DNA from: Streptomyces sp. JJ66
Lineage (GTDB): Bacteria > Actinomycetota > Actinomycetes > Streptomycetales > Streptomycetaceae
Length of the DNA stretch: 64,000 nucleotides
NCBI RefSeq assembly: GCF_019303495.1
Contig: NZ_JAEVFI010000015.1
Span: 116,422-180,421 of the forward strand
Reading direction: 5' to 3'
Of the stretch, positions 17,871 through 26,397 are shown piece by piece; position 1 is the first letter of the stretch, and the number at the start of each line of letters is the position of its first letter. The position numbers and the translations under genes were made by a program. The notes beneath the pieces were generated by a model. It worked only from the letters and a program-made list of their open reading frames with translations. It was not told the DNA's origin and did not search any database.

Positions 17871-19145
17871 GTGAGGCGCAAGCTCATAGCGGCCATCGGT
17901 GTGGCGGCGATGATGGGAGTCGCGGCGTGCGGTTCCGGCGGCGAGGACACGCTGAGTACCGACGGTGACCAGAAGCTCACCGTGTGGGTAATGGACGGCT
18001 CCGCTCCCGAGGAGTGGGTCACCGAGCTCAACAAGGAGTTCGAGGCGGCCCACGAGGGCGTGACCGTGGACGTCCAGGAACAGCAGTGGAACGGCATCCA
18101 GGAGAGGATCACCACCTCGCTGTCCGAGGACGCGCCGCCGGACATCCTGGAACTCGGCAACACCCAGACCGCCGGTTACGCGGTCACCGGCGGCCTGGCC
18201 GACCTCACCGGCCTGAAGGACGAGCTGGGCTATGACAGCTGGAACGAGGGCATGCTGCCCTCGGCCGAGCTGGACGGCAAGCTCTACGCCGCCCCGTGGT
18301 ACGCGGCCAACCGCGCCGTGATCTACGACAAGAGCATCTTCGAGGACGCCGGGGTCGAGGTGCCCCAGACCCGCGAGGAGTGGGTCGAGGGGCTGCGGAA
18401 GATCGACGAGAAGACCGACGCCCAGCCCATCTACCTGCCGGGCCAGAGCTGGTACGTCTACGCCGGTTTCCTGTGGGACGAGGGCGGGAAGCTCGCGGTG
18501 GAGGACGGCGACCAGTGGAAGGGCACGCTGGCCACCCCGGAGGGCGAGGCGGCCATGAACTTCTACGAGGAGCTGCAGTCCTTCTCCACCGCGCCCAAGG
18601 ACACCGACGAGGCCACCCCGCAGCAGTCCACCGACATCGTGCCCAAGGGTGACGTCGCCTCCTGGATCGGGCTCGGCTGGGAAGCGGGCGGCGCCATCGC
18701 CGCGATCGAGGAGGCCGGCGGCGAGGCCGACTTCGGCTACTTCCCGATCCCCGGCAAGACCGCCGACCAGCCCGGCCACGTCTTCTTCGGCGGCTCCAAC
18801 CTCGCCGTCTCCGAGCGGTCCCAGAACAAGGAGCTGGCGCAGGAGTGGCTGAAGCTGGCCACCTCCGAGAAGTGGATGAAGAAGTACGCCGAGGCCACCG
18901 GCGGCGCGCTGCTGCCCAACTCGGAGGCCGCGCAGGTCACCCCGGAACCCGGCTCGTTCGCCGAGGCCATGGTCAAGGCAGCCGACGTCGGCCGCATCAC
19001 CCCCGTCACCCCGGGCTGGGCCAACGTCGAGACCGACCCGAACCCGATCAAGCAGTACCTGACCAACGCGCTGAACGGAACGGACCCGCAGAAAGCCGGT
19101 GACCAGGCCGACGAGGTCATCACCGAGCGCATCAACCAGGGCTGA
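17871..19145 (+). CDS. dasA: Chitobiose/oligosaccharide ABC transporter substrate-binding lipoprotein DasA
   Basis: 424-residue extracytoplasmic solute-binding protein (family 1). A short Sec signal ends in the lipobox VAAC with Cys20 as the lipid anchor. The mature part has LTVWVMDGSAPEEWVTELNK and KLYAAPWYAANRAVIYDK, typical of sugar-binding proteins. In S. coelicolor DasA binds chitobiose. Start GTG 17871 follows GGAGGG. First gene of the das operon, controlled by the two dre sites. Strong hairpins separate it from dasB, which would allow more binding protein than permease. Confidence 0.95.
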   Translation: MRRKLIAAIGVAAMMGVAACGSGGEDTLSTDGDQKLTVWVMDGSAPEEWVTELNKEFEAAHEGVTVDVQEQQWNGIQERITTSLSEDAPPDILELGNTQTAGYAVTGGLADLTGLKDELGYDSWNEGMLPSAELDGKLYAAPWYAANRAVIYDKSIFEDAGVEVPQTREEWVEGLRKIDEKTDAQPIYLPGQSWYVYAGFLWDEGGKLAVEDGDQWKGTLATPEGEAAMNFYEELQSFSTAPKDTDEATPQQSTDIVPKGDVASWIGLGWEAGGAIAAIEEAGGEADFGYFPIPGKTADQPGHVFFGGSNLAVSERSQNKELAQEWLKLATSEKWMKKYAEATGGALLPNSEAAQVTPEPGSFAEAMVKAADVGRITPVTPGWANVETDPNPIKQYLTNALNGTDPQKAGDQADEVITERINQG

Positions 19146-19157
19146 GCCCCCGGGCGT

Positions 19158-19194
19158 GCCCGCCCCGGCCCGCGTCACCAGGGCCGGGGCGGGC
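19158..19194 (+). terminator. Intercistronic hairpin dasA-dasB
   Basis: GCCCGCCCCGGCCC (19158-19171) is perfectly complementary to GGGCCGGGGCGGGC (19181-19194), with a 9-base loop. No promoter is evident after it, so it more likely acts as a partial terminator or mRNA 3' stabiliser than as a full stop. Confidence 0.7.
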
Positions 19195-19210
19195 CCCGCC
19201 ACCCCCGCCG

Positions 19211-19240
19211 GTACGGCACCGGCCCGTGGCCGTGCCGTAC
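19211..19240 (+). other. Second intercistronic hairpin
   Basis: GTACGGCAC (19211-19219) pairs perfectly with GTGCCGTAC (19232-19240), 16 bases after the larger dasA hairpin. It may add to transcript stabilisation or attenuation. Confidence 0.55.
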
Positions 19241-19280
19241 GGCTCGGCGAAGGCTCGACGAAGGTCCGAGGAAGAAGACC

Positions 19281-20276
19281 ATGACCGTGCAGACCACCGA
19301 GGGCGCGACCCCGGTCCCCAAGGAGCCGCCGCCCAGCGGCCCGGACTTCCGCCCCCCGGCGCCGGCCGCCCCCCACGGCAGACGGTCCCTGCCCACCGGC
19401 TGGCTGCCGTACCTGCTGATCGCCCCCGCCGTGTTCGCGCTGGCGGTGTTCCTGGGCTATCCGCTGGTCCGCAACGTGCTGGTCTCCTTCCAGCAGCTCG
19501 GCCGGACCGAGATGATCTCCCGGGCCACCGTGTGGACCGGCTTCGACAACTACCTCGAACTCCTCCGCGACGACGCCTTCTGGGCCGTCGTCGTGCGCAC
19601 CTTCGTCTTCATGGCGGTCAACGTCGCACTGATCATGGTGTGCGGCACCCTCATCGGGCTGCTGCTGAACCGGCTCGGCAAGAAGATGCGGCTGGTGCTC
19701 TCGCTGTCCCTGGTGATGGCCTGGGCCATGCCGATCGTCGCCTCCGCGACCGTCTTCCGCTGGCTGTTCGACACCCAGTTCGGCGTCATGAACTGGGTGA
19801 TGCGCAGCCTCGGCTTCGCCGGGTACGAGCAGCACAACTGGTTCGAGACCGGCTTCTCGACGCTGGCCATCGTCACGCTGCTCGTCGTCTGGGCGTCCAT
19901 CCCGTTCGTCGCGCTGAACATGTACGCCGGTCTGACGATGATCAGCGGAGAGCTGTACGAGGCCGCGCGCATGGACGGCGCCTCGAACTGGCGGATCTTC
20001 CGCTCGGTGGTCTTCCCGCTGCTCAAGCCGTTCTTCCTGATCACCACGTTCCTGGAGATCATCTGGGTCTTCAAGGCGTTCGCGCAGATCTACGCCCTCA
20101 ACCAGGGCGGCCCGAACCGCGCATCCGAGACGCTGCCGGTCTTCGCCTACGTCGAGGGCATGAGCCAGATGCAGTTCGGCATCGCGGCCGCCGCGTCCGT
20201 GCTGACGATCCTCGCCTTGCTGATCGCGATGTCGTTCTACTTCCGCCTGATCCTCAAGCAGGAGGACGAGCAGTGA
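19281..20276 (+). CDS. dasB: Sugar ABC transporter permease DasB
   Basis: 331-residue inner-membrane permease of the MalF type. After a Pro-rich N-terminal tail (about 40 residues) there are six predicted helices, starting LPYLLIAPAVFALAVFLGYP. The cytoplasmic EAA loop reads YEAARMDGASNWRIFRSVVF and contacts the ATPase. No ATPase gene is in this operon; Streptomyces sugar ABC systems share MsiK, encoded elsewhere. The stop overlaps the dasC GTG (GTGA). Confidence 0.95.
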   Translation: MTVQTTEGATPVPKEPPPSGPDFRPPAPAAPHGRRSLPTGWLPYLLIAPAVFALAVFLGYPLVRNVLVSFQQLGRTEMISRATVWTGFDNYLELLRDDAFWAVVVRTFVFMAVNVALIMVCGTLIGLLLNRLGKKMRLVLSLSLVMAWAMPIVASATVFRWLFDTQFGVMNWVMRSLGFAGYEQHNWFETGFSTLAIVTLLVVWASIPFVALNMYAGLTMISGELYEAARMDGASNWRIFRSVVFPLLKPFFLITTFLEIIWVFKAFAQIYALNQGGPNRASETLPVFAYVEGMSQMQFGIAAAASVLTILALLIAMSFYFRLILKQEDEQ

Positions 20277-21193
20277 GCAACACCACCCTGGCCGGACCGG
20301 CCGGCGCGCCGAACGCCGTCGCACCCCGCCCCCCGCGCGCCCCCGACCGTGCCGCGAGCCGGGCCAGACGCCGCCGCACGCTCGGGCGGATCTGGCCGAA
20401 CGTCCTCGCCCTCGCGCTCGTCGCGTTCTTCGTCTTCCCCGTCTACTGGATGTTCTCCACGTCCTTCAAACCGGCGGCCGAGGTCCTGACCAAGACGCCC
20501 ACCTTCCTCTTCACGCCCACCTTCGAGCACTACGGCACAGCCACCGAGGTCGAGCTGTTCTGGACGTTCGTGCGCAACAGCGTGACCGCCACCGTGGGCG
20601 CGGTGCTCATCGCGCTCGCGGTGGCCCTCGCGGCGAGCTTCGCCATCGTCCGGATGAAGTTCAAGGGCCGCAAGGGGCTCGTGCTCGCGGTGATGATGGC
20701 CCAGCTCGCGCCCTGGGAAGTCATGGTCATCGTGATGTACCTGATCGCCCGGGACGCGCAGGTGCTCAACAGCATCGGCTTTTTGACCCTCATCTACTTC
20801 GTCATGGTCCTGCCCTTCACCATCTGGACACTGCGAGGCTTCATCGCCGCCGTGCCCAAGGAACTGGAGGAGGCGGCCATGATCGACGGCTGCACCCGCA
20901 CCCAGGCGTTCTTCCGGGTGATCTTCCCGCTGCTCGCGCCGGGCCTGATGTCCACCTCGCTGTTCGGGTTCATCACCGCGTGGAACGAGTTCGCCATGGT
21001 GCTGGTCCTCAACAAGGAGCCCGAGGCGTACACGCTCCCGCTGTGGCTGACCCAGTTCCAGTCCGCCTTCGGCAACGACTGGGGCGCCACCATGGCCGCC
21101 TCCTCGCTCTTCGCGATCCCCGTCCTGCTGCTGTTCCTCTTCCTCCAGCGTCGTGCCGTCGGCGGCCTCAGCGCCGGCGCGGTGAAGGGATGA
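20273..21193 (+). CDS. dasC: Sugar ABC transporter permease DasC
   Basis: 306-residue MalG-type permease. An Arg-rich N-terminus is followed by NVLALALVAFFVFPVYW and five further helices, ending FAIPVLLLFLFLQRR. The EAA loop reads LEEAAMIDGCTRTQAFFRVI. GTG 20273 overlaps the dasB stop by four bases and has GGAGGACGAG upstream, so dasB and dasC are translationally coupled and would be made in equal amounts. Confidence 0.95.
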   Translation: MSNTTLAGPAGAPNAVAPRPPRAPDRAASRARRRRTLGRIWPNVLALALVAFFVFPVYWMFSTSFKPAAEVLTKTPTFLFTPTFEHYGTATEVELFWTFVRNSVTATVGAVLIALAVALAASFAIVRMKFKGRKGLVLAVMMAQLAPWEVMVIVMYLIARDAQVLNSIGFLTLIYFVMVLPFTIWTLRGFIAAVPKELEEAAMIDGCTRTQAFFRVIFPLLAPGLMSTSLFGFITAWNEFAMVLVLNKEPEAYTLPLWLTQFQSAFGNDWGATMAASSLFAIPVLLLFLFLQRRAVGGLSAGAVKG

Positions 21194-21201
21194 CGTAACC
21201 G

Positions 21202-22743
21202 ATGACCACGCTCGCGCACGAGTCCGGCACGCTGGTGCGGGACGCCCTGGCCGTGCTCCAGCCCGGCTTCACCGGCACCGCCGCCCCCGCGTGGCTGCTG
21301 CGCCAGCTCGACCAGGGGCTGACGTCCGTCGGCCTGTTCGGGCGCAACATCGCCTCCGCTGACCAGCTCGCCGCGCTCACCGCAGAACTGCGCGTGGTAC
21401 GGCCCGGCGTGCTGGTCGCCGTCGATGAGGAGGGCGGCGACGTCACCCGGCTGGAGGCGCGCACCGGCTCCTCCTTCCCCGGCAACCTGGCGCTCGGCAC
21501 CATCGACGACCCCACGCTCACCCGCGCCGTCGCCCGCGAGCTGGGCCGGCGGCTGGCCGCGTGCGGCGTCAACCTCAACTGGGCGCCGTCCGCCGACGTC
21601 AACTCCAACCCGGCCAACCCCGTGATCGGGGTGCGCTCCTTCGGCCCCGAACCCGAGCGCGTCGCCCGGCACACCGCCGCCTACGTCGAGGGCCTTCAGG
21701 CCGCCGGGGTGGCCGCCTGCACCAAGCACTTCCCCGGGCACGGCGACACCTGCGTTGACTCCCACCACGCGCTGCCGCGCATCGACGTCGATCTCGACAC
21801 CCTCGCCGCGCGCGAACTCGTCCCGTTCCGCGCGGCGGTCGCGGCCGGGAGCAAGGTCGTCATGAGCGCGCACATCCTGCTGCCCGCGCTCGACGCGAAG
21901 CTGCCTGCCACGCTCAGCCCCGCCGCCCTCACCGGCCTGCTGCGGGCACCCGTCGCCGCGGGCGGGCTCGGCTTCGACGGGCTGATCGTCACCGACGCCG
22001 TGGAGATGAAGGCCATCGCGCAGACCCACGGCATCGAGCGCGGCGCGGTGCTGGGCATCGCGGCCGGGGCGGACGCCGTGTGCGTCGGCGGCGGCCTCGC
22101 GGACGAGGACACCGTGCTGCGGCTGCGCGACGCGCTGGTACGGGCGGTGCGCGACGGCGAGCTGTCCGCCGAGCGGCTGGGCGACGCCGCCGAGCGGGTC
22201 CGCGCGCTGGCCCGCTGGACGGCTGAGCAGGCCGACGCGGTGCGCGGCGCCCCGGGAGACGAGGGCGTCGGCCTGGCCGCCGCCCGCCGCGCCCTGCGCG
22301 TCACCCCGGCCGACGGGTCCTACCAGCCGCCTGCCACGCCGCCGTACGTGGCCGCCCTCACCCCGGTGGCGAACATCGCCGTCGGCGACGAGACACCCTG
22401 GGGCGTGGGCGCCGAACTGGCCCGCCTGCTGCCCGGCACCACCACCGGCTCCTTTGGCCGCACCGACGCCGAGACGGACGGCGCCGCCGCCCTGAGCGCG
22501 CGGGTGCTCGCCGAGGCGGGGGACCGTAGGATCGTCGCCGTGGTCCGCGACGTGCACCGGCACCCGTGGATGGCCGCCGCGCTGGACGCCCTGCTCGCCG
22601 CCCGCCCGGACACCGTGGTGGTGGAGATGGGGCTGCCGCAGGCGCCGCCCGCCGGGTCGCCGCACATCGCGACCCACGGTGCCGCACGCGTCTGCGGCCG
22701 AGCCGCGGCCGAAGTCATCGCCGGCCGGCGTACCGACGGCTGA
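21202..22743 (+). CDS. dasD: GH3-family beta-N-acetylhexosaminidase DasD
   Basis: 513-residue glycoside hydrolase family 3 enzyme. Motifs: VAVDEEGGDVTRLEA near the N-terminus, the NagZ-type KHFPGHGDT followed by DSHHALP (general acid His region), and VTDAVEMKA with the nucleophile Asp. It has no signal peptide, so it is probably cytoplasmic and cleaves imported chitobiose to GlcNAc. Starts 8 bases after dasC. The last 170 or so residues form the usual GH3 C-terminal domain in shortened form. Confidence 0.93.
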   Translation: MTTLAHESGTLVRDALAVLQPGFTGTAAPAWLLRQLDQGLTSVGLFGRNIASADQLAALTAELRVVRPGVLVAVDEEGGDVTRLEARTGSSFPGNLALGTIDDPTLTRAVARELGRRLAACGVNLNWAPSADVNSNPANPVIGVRSFGPEPERVARHTAAYVEGLQAAGVAACTKHFPGHGDTCVDSHHALPRIDVDLDTLAARELVPFRAAVAAGSKVVMSAHILLPALDAKLPATLSPAALTGLLRAPVAAGGLGFDGLIVTDAVEMKAIAQTHGIERGAVLGIAAGADAVCVGGGLADEDTVLRLRDALVRAVRDGELSAERLGDAAERVRALARWTAEQADAVRGAPGDEGVGLAAARRALRVTPADGSYQPPATPPYVAALTPVANIAVGDETPWGVGAELARLLPGTTTGSFGRTDAETDGAAALSARVLAEAGDRRIVAVVRDVHRHPWMAAALDALLAARPDTVVVEMGLPQAPPAGSPHIATHGAARVCGRAAAEVIAGRRTDG

Positions 22744-22782
22744 GCGCAGCCCTAGCACACCCGTATCCTGGAGGCCCCCAGC

Positions 22783-23832
22783 ATGACCGCCCCGACCGGT
22801 CAGATCATGTCCGGCGAGATGGCTGAACAGCCCGCCGTCTGGCGCCGCATCCTCGCCGAGGGTGCGCCGCGCATCCGTGAGGTCGCCGAGCAGATCGCCG
22901 CGCGGCAGCCGCGCTTCGTCCTGCTCACCGCGCGCGGCACCTCCGACAACGCGGCGCTGTACGCCAAGTACCTGATCGAGGTGCTGCTGGGCAAGCCGTG
23001 TGGCCTGACGTCGATGTCCACGACGACGGCCTACCACGCGCGGCAGGACCTGACCGACTGCCTGGTCATCACCGTCAGCCAGTCCGGCGGCTCCCCGGAC
23101 CTGGTCGCCTCCACCCAGGCGGCGCGCGAGGCCGGTGCCCTCACCCTCGCCGTCACCAACAACGCCGACTCGCCGCTCGCGGAGGTCAGCGAATACCACA
23201 TCGACGTGCTGGCCGGGCCGGAGAAGGCGCTGCCCGCGACGAAGACCTACACCGCGGAGCTGCTCGCGCTGTACCTGTTCGTCGACGGACTGCGCGGCGG
23301 CAACGGCGCCGACGAGGCGAAGGCGCTGCCGGAGCTGGCCGAGCAGATCCTCGCCCGGTCCGGTGAGGTGCGCGCGCTGGCGGGCCGCTACCGGTTCGCC
23401 GAGCGCATGGTGCTGACCTCGCGCGGCTACGGCTATCCGACGGCCAAGGAAGCCGCGCTCAAGCTCATGGAGACGAGTTACATTCCAGCGCTGTCCTACT
23501 CGGGCGCGGACCTGCTGCACGGGCCGCTGGCCATGGTGGACAACGTCTCGCCGGTCATCGCCATCGTCACCGCGGGCAAGGGCGGCGAGGCGCTACAGCC
23601 GGTGCTGGACCGGCTGCGCGACCGGGGCGCGGACCTGGTCGTCATCGGCCCGCGCGCGCAGGTCGAGGCGGCGTCGGCCGGGTTCGTGCTGCCCGTCGAC
23701 GGGCTCGCGGAGGAACTGCAGCCGATCCTGGAGATCATCCCGCTGCAGCTGCTGGCCTACGAGGTGACGATCGCCCGTGGCCAGAACCCCGACGCGCCCC
23801 GGGCGCTGGCCAAGGTGACCGAGACCCGCTAG
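22783..23832 (+). CDS. SIS-domain sugar-phosphate isomerase/deaminase-like protein
   Basis: 349 residues with two SIS domains. The first (about 30-160) contains LTARGTSDNAALYAKYLIE and SQSGGSPDLV; the second (about 205-330) contains SRGYGYPTAKEAALKLMET and ALSYSGADLLHGPLAMV. This is the isomerase half of GlmS without the glutaminase domain, as in AgaS/FrlB/NagS-type proteins. Substrate is probably an aminosugar 6-phosphate from the das pathway: GlcN-6-P deamination, or GlcNAc-6-P dehydration as reported for Streptomyces NagS. In S. coelicolor (from memory) this position holds nagB, a different fold. SD-like CTGGAGG precedes the start. A hairpin follows the stop. Confidence 0.88.
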   Translation: MTAPTGQIMSGEMAEQPAVWRRILAEGAPRIREVAEQIAARQPRFVLLTARGTSDNAALYAKYLIEVLLGKPCGLTSMSTTTAYHARQDLTDCLVITVSQSGGSPDLVASTQAAREAGALTLAVTNNADSPLAEVSEYHIDVLAGPEKALPATKTYTAELLALYLFVDGLRGGNGADEAKALPELAEQILARSGEVRALAGRYRFAERMVLTSRGYGYPTAKEAALKLMETSYIPALSYSGADLLHGPLAMVDNVSPVIAIVTAGKGGEALQPVLDRLRDRGADLVVIGPRAQVEAASAGFVLPVDGLAEELQPILEIIPLQLLAYEVTIARGQNPDAPRALAKVTETR

Positions 23833-23861
23833 TGCCGTGTCCGTCATGGAGGTACGCCGGC

Positions 23862-23890
23862 TTCCGTCCTCCCCGCACAGGAGGGCGGAA
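23862..23890 (+). terminator. Terminator of the das operon
   Basis: TTCCGTCCTCC (23862-23872) pairs with GGAGGGCGGAA (23880-23890) over 11 bp with one G-T pair and a 7-base loop, 30 bases after the SIS-gene stop. Confidence 0.7.
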
Positions 23891-24054
23891 TGCGAGATCC
23901 CGGGCGCTTGCCGCCTCGGCGGCGCCGGGGTCTCCGCCTCGCTCCGGGCTGCGGTGCCGGGTGGGCTGAGGGTCCCGCCCAGGCGCCGCGGCCCGTAGTG
24001 TGTCCCGTGCGTCCGGGCCCTGACCAGGCCGGTGAGCCCGCGCCCGCCCCGGGA

Positions 24055-24060
24055 TACGCT
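24055..24060 (+). promoter_or_regulatory. -10 element of a leaderless histidine-kinase transcript
   Basis: TACGCT ends 6 bases before the GTG at 24067, and there is no ribosome site, which suggests transcription starts at or next to the start codon. Confidence 0.5.
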
Positions 24061-24066
24061 CACGGC

Positions 24067-25554
24067 GTGCCCTCCATGAACGACCTCGTACGCCAGCACA
24101 CCGCCCTCGGCGAGGCAGACCTCGACTGGCTGCACCTGCTGGTCTCCGAATGGCAGCTGCTGTCGGACCTCTCCTTCGCCGACCTGGTGCTGTGGGTGCC
24201 CACGCGGGACGGCACGCGGTACGTCTCCGTCGCCCAGATGCGCCCGAACACCGGCCCGACGTCCTACCAGGACGACATGGTGGGCCACCTCGTGCCGCGC
24301 GGGCGCCGCCCGCTGCTGGACTCCGCGCTGGACGAGGGCCGCATCGTCCGCGAGGGCGACCCGGAGTGGCGCGAGGAGGTGCCGGTGCGCGTCGAGTCGA
24401 TTCCGGTGTGGCGGGAGGGCCGGGTCCTGGGCGTCATCGCGCGCAACACCAACCTGCTGACCGTCCGCACGCCGAGCCGGCTGGAGCTGACGTACCTCCA
24501 GAGCGCGTCGGACCTGGCGCAGATGATCGCCGCGGGCGCGTTCCCCTTCCCCGGGCAGCAGGGCGACATGGACGTCTCCCCGCGCGTCGGCGACGGGCTG
24601 ATCCGGCTGGACGCCGAGGGACATGTGCAGTACGCCAGCCCCAACGCCCTGTCCGCCTACCACCGCCTGGGCCTGGCCGCTGACCTGGTCGGCCTGCACC
24701 TGGGGCAGACGACGGCCGACCTGGCGCCGGCCCGCGGCGCGGTGGACGAGTCGCTGGTGAAACTGGCCAGCGGGTGGGCGCCGCGCGAGGCGGAGATCGA
24801 GGGCGACGCGTGTGTGGTGCAACTGCGCGCCATCCCGCTCAAGCCCAAAGGTACGCGCATCGGCTCGCTCGTCCTGCTGCGTGACGTCACCGAAGTGCGC
24901 CGCCGGGAGCGGGAACTGATCACCAAGGACGCCACCATCCGGGAGATCCACCACCGGGTGAAGAACAACTTGCAGACGGTCGCGGCGCTGCTGCGGCTCC
25001 AGGCCCGGCGCATCGGCGCGAGCGGTGACAACCGGGCGCGCGAGGCGCTGGAGGAGGCGGTGCGCCGGGTCGGCTCGATCGCGATCGTGCACGAGACGCT
25101 CTCCCAGAACCTGGACGAGCGGGTGGACTTCGACGAGATCGCCGATCGGGTGCTGGCGATGGTCGCCGAGATCGCGCCCGGCAAGGTGACCGGCCGCCGC
25201 ACCGGCCGCTTCGGCATCCTGCCCGCCGAGGTGGCCACTCCGCTGTCGATGGTGCTGACCGAGGTGCTGCAAAACGCGCTGGAGCACGGGTACGGGCCGG
25301 GGGAGCACGGTGCGCTGGAAGTCGGCGCGGTGCGCGGACCGGATGGGGGCGAGCCACGCCTGCTGGTCACCGTCCAGGACGACGGGCGCGGGCTGCCCGA
25401 GGGCTTCGACGTGCGCACCTCCGGCAACCTGGGATTGCAGATCGTGCGCACGCTGGTGGAAGGCGAGTTGGGGGGCACGTTCGACATGGTGCCGGCGGGG
25501 GAGCGGGGCACCCGGGTGCTGTTCGACCTGCCGGTACCGGGGGAGAAGCGGTAA
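24067..25554 (+). CDS. PdtaS-like sensor histidine kinase (HisKA_2 family)
   Basis: 495 residues, soluble. An N-terminal GAF-like domain (about 10-165, VSEWQLLSDLSFADLVLWVP) and a PAS-like domain (about 180-285) precede the dimerisation/phosphoacceptor helix with EIHHRVKNNLQTV, the HisKA_2 signature (His about 294-295). The HATPase part has the N-box LTEVLQNALEHGYG and G-box VQDDGRGLPEGF. Mycobacterial PdtaS signals to the antiterminator PdtaR; no response regulator lies next to this gene. The transcript appears leaderless. The start could also be ATG 24076 (MNDLVRQHTAL). Confidence 0.93.
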   Translation: MPSMNDLVRQHTALGEADLDWLHLLVSEWQLLSDLSFADLVLWVPTRDGTRYVSVAQMRPNTGPTSYQDDMVGHLVPRGRRPLLDSALDEGRIVREGDPEWREEVPVRVESIPVWREGRVLGVIARNTNLLTVRTPSRLELTYLQSASDLAQMIAAGAFPFPGQQGDMDVSPRVGDGLIRLDAEGHVQYASPNALSAYHRLGLAADLVGLHLGQTTADLAPARGAVDESLVKLASGWAPREAEIEGDACVVQLRAIPLKPKGTRIGSLVLLRDVTEVRRRERELITKDATIREIHHRVKNNLQTVAALLRLQARRIGASGDNRAREALEEAVRRVGSIAIVHETLSQNLDERVDFDEIADRVLAMVAEIAPGKVTGRRTGRFGILPAEVATPLSMVLTEVLQNALEHGYGPGEHGALEVGAVRGPDGGEPRLLVTVQDDGRGLPEGFDVRTSGNLGLQIVRTLVEGELGGTFDMVPAGERGTRVLFDLPVPGEKR

Positions 25555-25696
25555 CCCGTTCCCGGCGCGGGCAGGCTCGCCTGGCCAGTGGGTCCCGGTG
25601 CGCGGGGGGCGGACGGGTGGAGCCAGGGGCGCGCGGGCGCGCGCCGGGTGGCACGGGGGCGCCCGCACCGGGGCACGGTGTGGGTCCGGAATGCGT

Positions 25697-25742
25697 CGAG
25701 CCCCGCGCCGGTCCGGAGGAACTCCGGTCGGTACGGGGCTCG
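25697..25742. terminator. Bidirectional terminator between the kinase gene and wblE
   Basis: Long hairpin: outer stem CGAGCCCCG (25697-25705) with CGGGGCTCG (25734-25742), inner stem CCGGAG (25713-25718) with CTCCGG (25722-25727), and loop GAA. It sits between convergent genes and can serve both. Confidence 0.8.
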
Positions 25743-25823
25743 TGCGACGTGCTGCGTGCTAGCGGCGGTGGGTAACCGGCACTGCGTGCTGCGGCTCGGG
25801 GCAGCGGGCGGCCCGGGCGTGCG

Positions 25824-26081
25824 TCAGGCGGTGGCCTTACGCGCGCGGTTGCGGGCTGCGCGGCGCTTCATCGCGCGACGCTCGTCCTCGCTGAGGCCGC
25901 CCCAGACACCGGAGTCCTGGCCGGACTCCAGGGCCCACTGCAGGCACTGCTCCTGAACGGGGCAGCGACGGCAGACGGCCTTGGCTTCCTCGATCTGCAG
26001 CAGCGCAGGACCGGTGTTGCCGATGGGGAAGAAGAGCTCGGGGTCTTCCTCGCGGCAAACGGCGTTGTGACGCCAGTCCAT
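25824..26081 (-). CDS. wblE: WhiB-like iron-sulfur regulator WblE
   Basis: 85-residue WhiB-family protein (WhiB1-like class). The four [4Fe-4S] ligands are Cys9, Cys37, Cys40 and Cys46 (CRRCPVQEQC), followed by the family turn GVWGG and the basic tail RRAMKRRAARNRARKAT that can bind DNA. Such proteins act with the primary sigma factor and respond to nitric oxide or oxidants. ATG 26081 has TAGGAGATGGAG upstream. Size and sequence match S. coelicolor WblE from memory. Its long upstream region carries a LacI-type palindrome and a dre-like half site. Confidence 0.96.
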   Translation of the reverse strand: MDWRHNAVCREEDPELFFPIGNTGPALLQIEEAKAVCRRCPVQEQCLQWALESGQDSGVWGGLSEDERRAMKRRAARNRARKATA

Positions 26082-26397
26082 GGCTGCTCCATCTCCTACG
26101 CGGTGTACGTGGCTTGTGAATGTGAACGCTTTCACGAATCCTCCGGCAACGGAAGGGCCGACCAGCGGATGTGATGCGGGTCCCATATGTTGAGGGAGGG
26201 GATTCGGGCGGTTCCGGGAGCCCGCTGTGCAGCGGCTGTCCCGATCGCCAGGAAGAGACTCGCAAACCTCAGCGGTGGATACAACCCCTTCCGGCAATCT
26301 TTTTTTGATTCCTTGGTGTCGCTTGGCTCACAGCCGTACTTCTAGTGGGTGGATGCTGGTCTAAACGTTCGAGTGGAAGGACTTTCGACCCTTCTAC
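26082..26397. other. Upstream region of wblE
   Basis: 316 bases between the dagK-like stop and wblE (both minus). It contains a palindrome at 26121-26135, a T-run at 26301-26307 (A-tract on the coding strand), a dre-like half site at 26355-26370 and an imperfect GAAGG/CCTTC hairpin near 26375-26395. No clear -35/-10 pair could be assigned. Confidence 0.5.
26121..26134. promoter_or_regulatory. LacI/CcpA-type palindromic operator-like site
   Basis: TGTGAACGCTTTCA on the plus strand; its reverse complement TGAAAGCGTTCACA fits the TGxAAxCGxTxxCA pattern of LacI/GalR-family operators without mismatch. It lies 40 bases before the wblE start. The binding protein is unknown. Confidence 0.4.

Noticed and set aside
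20794..23520. A 908-codon frame antisense to dasC, dasD and the SIS gene
   Set aside because: Covers three recognised genes on the other strand; composition is typical of codon-position mirroring.
23862..23890. Hairpin after the SIS gene as another IS200/IS605 end
   Set aside because: It lacks the TTCA apex, the TCAA end and any TnpB-like tail; a terminator explains it.
26282..26312. SigR-type promoter upstream of wblE (GGAAT...GTT on the minus strand)
   Set aside because: The spacer is 22 bases rather than 18-19, so it does not fit the SigR consensus.
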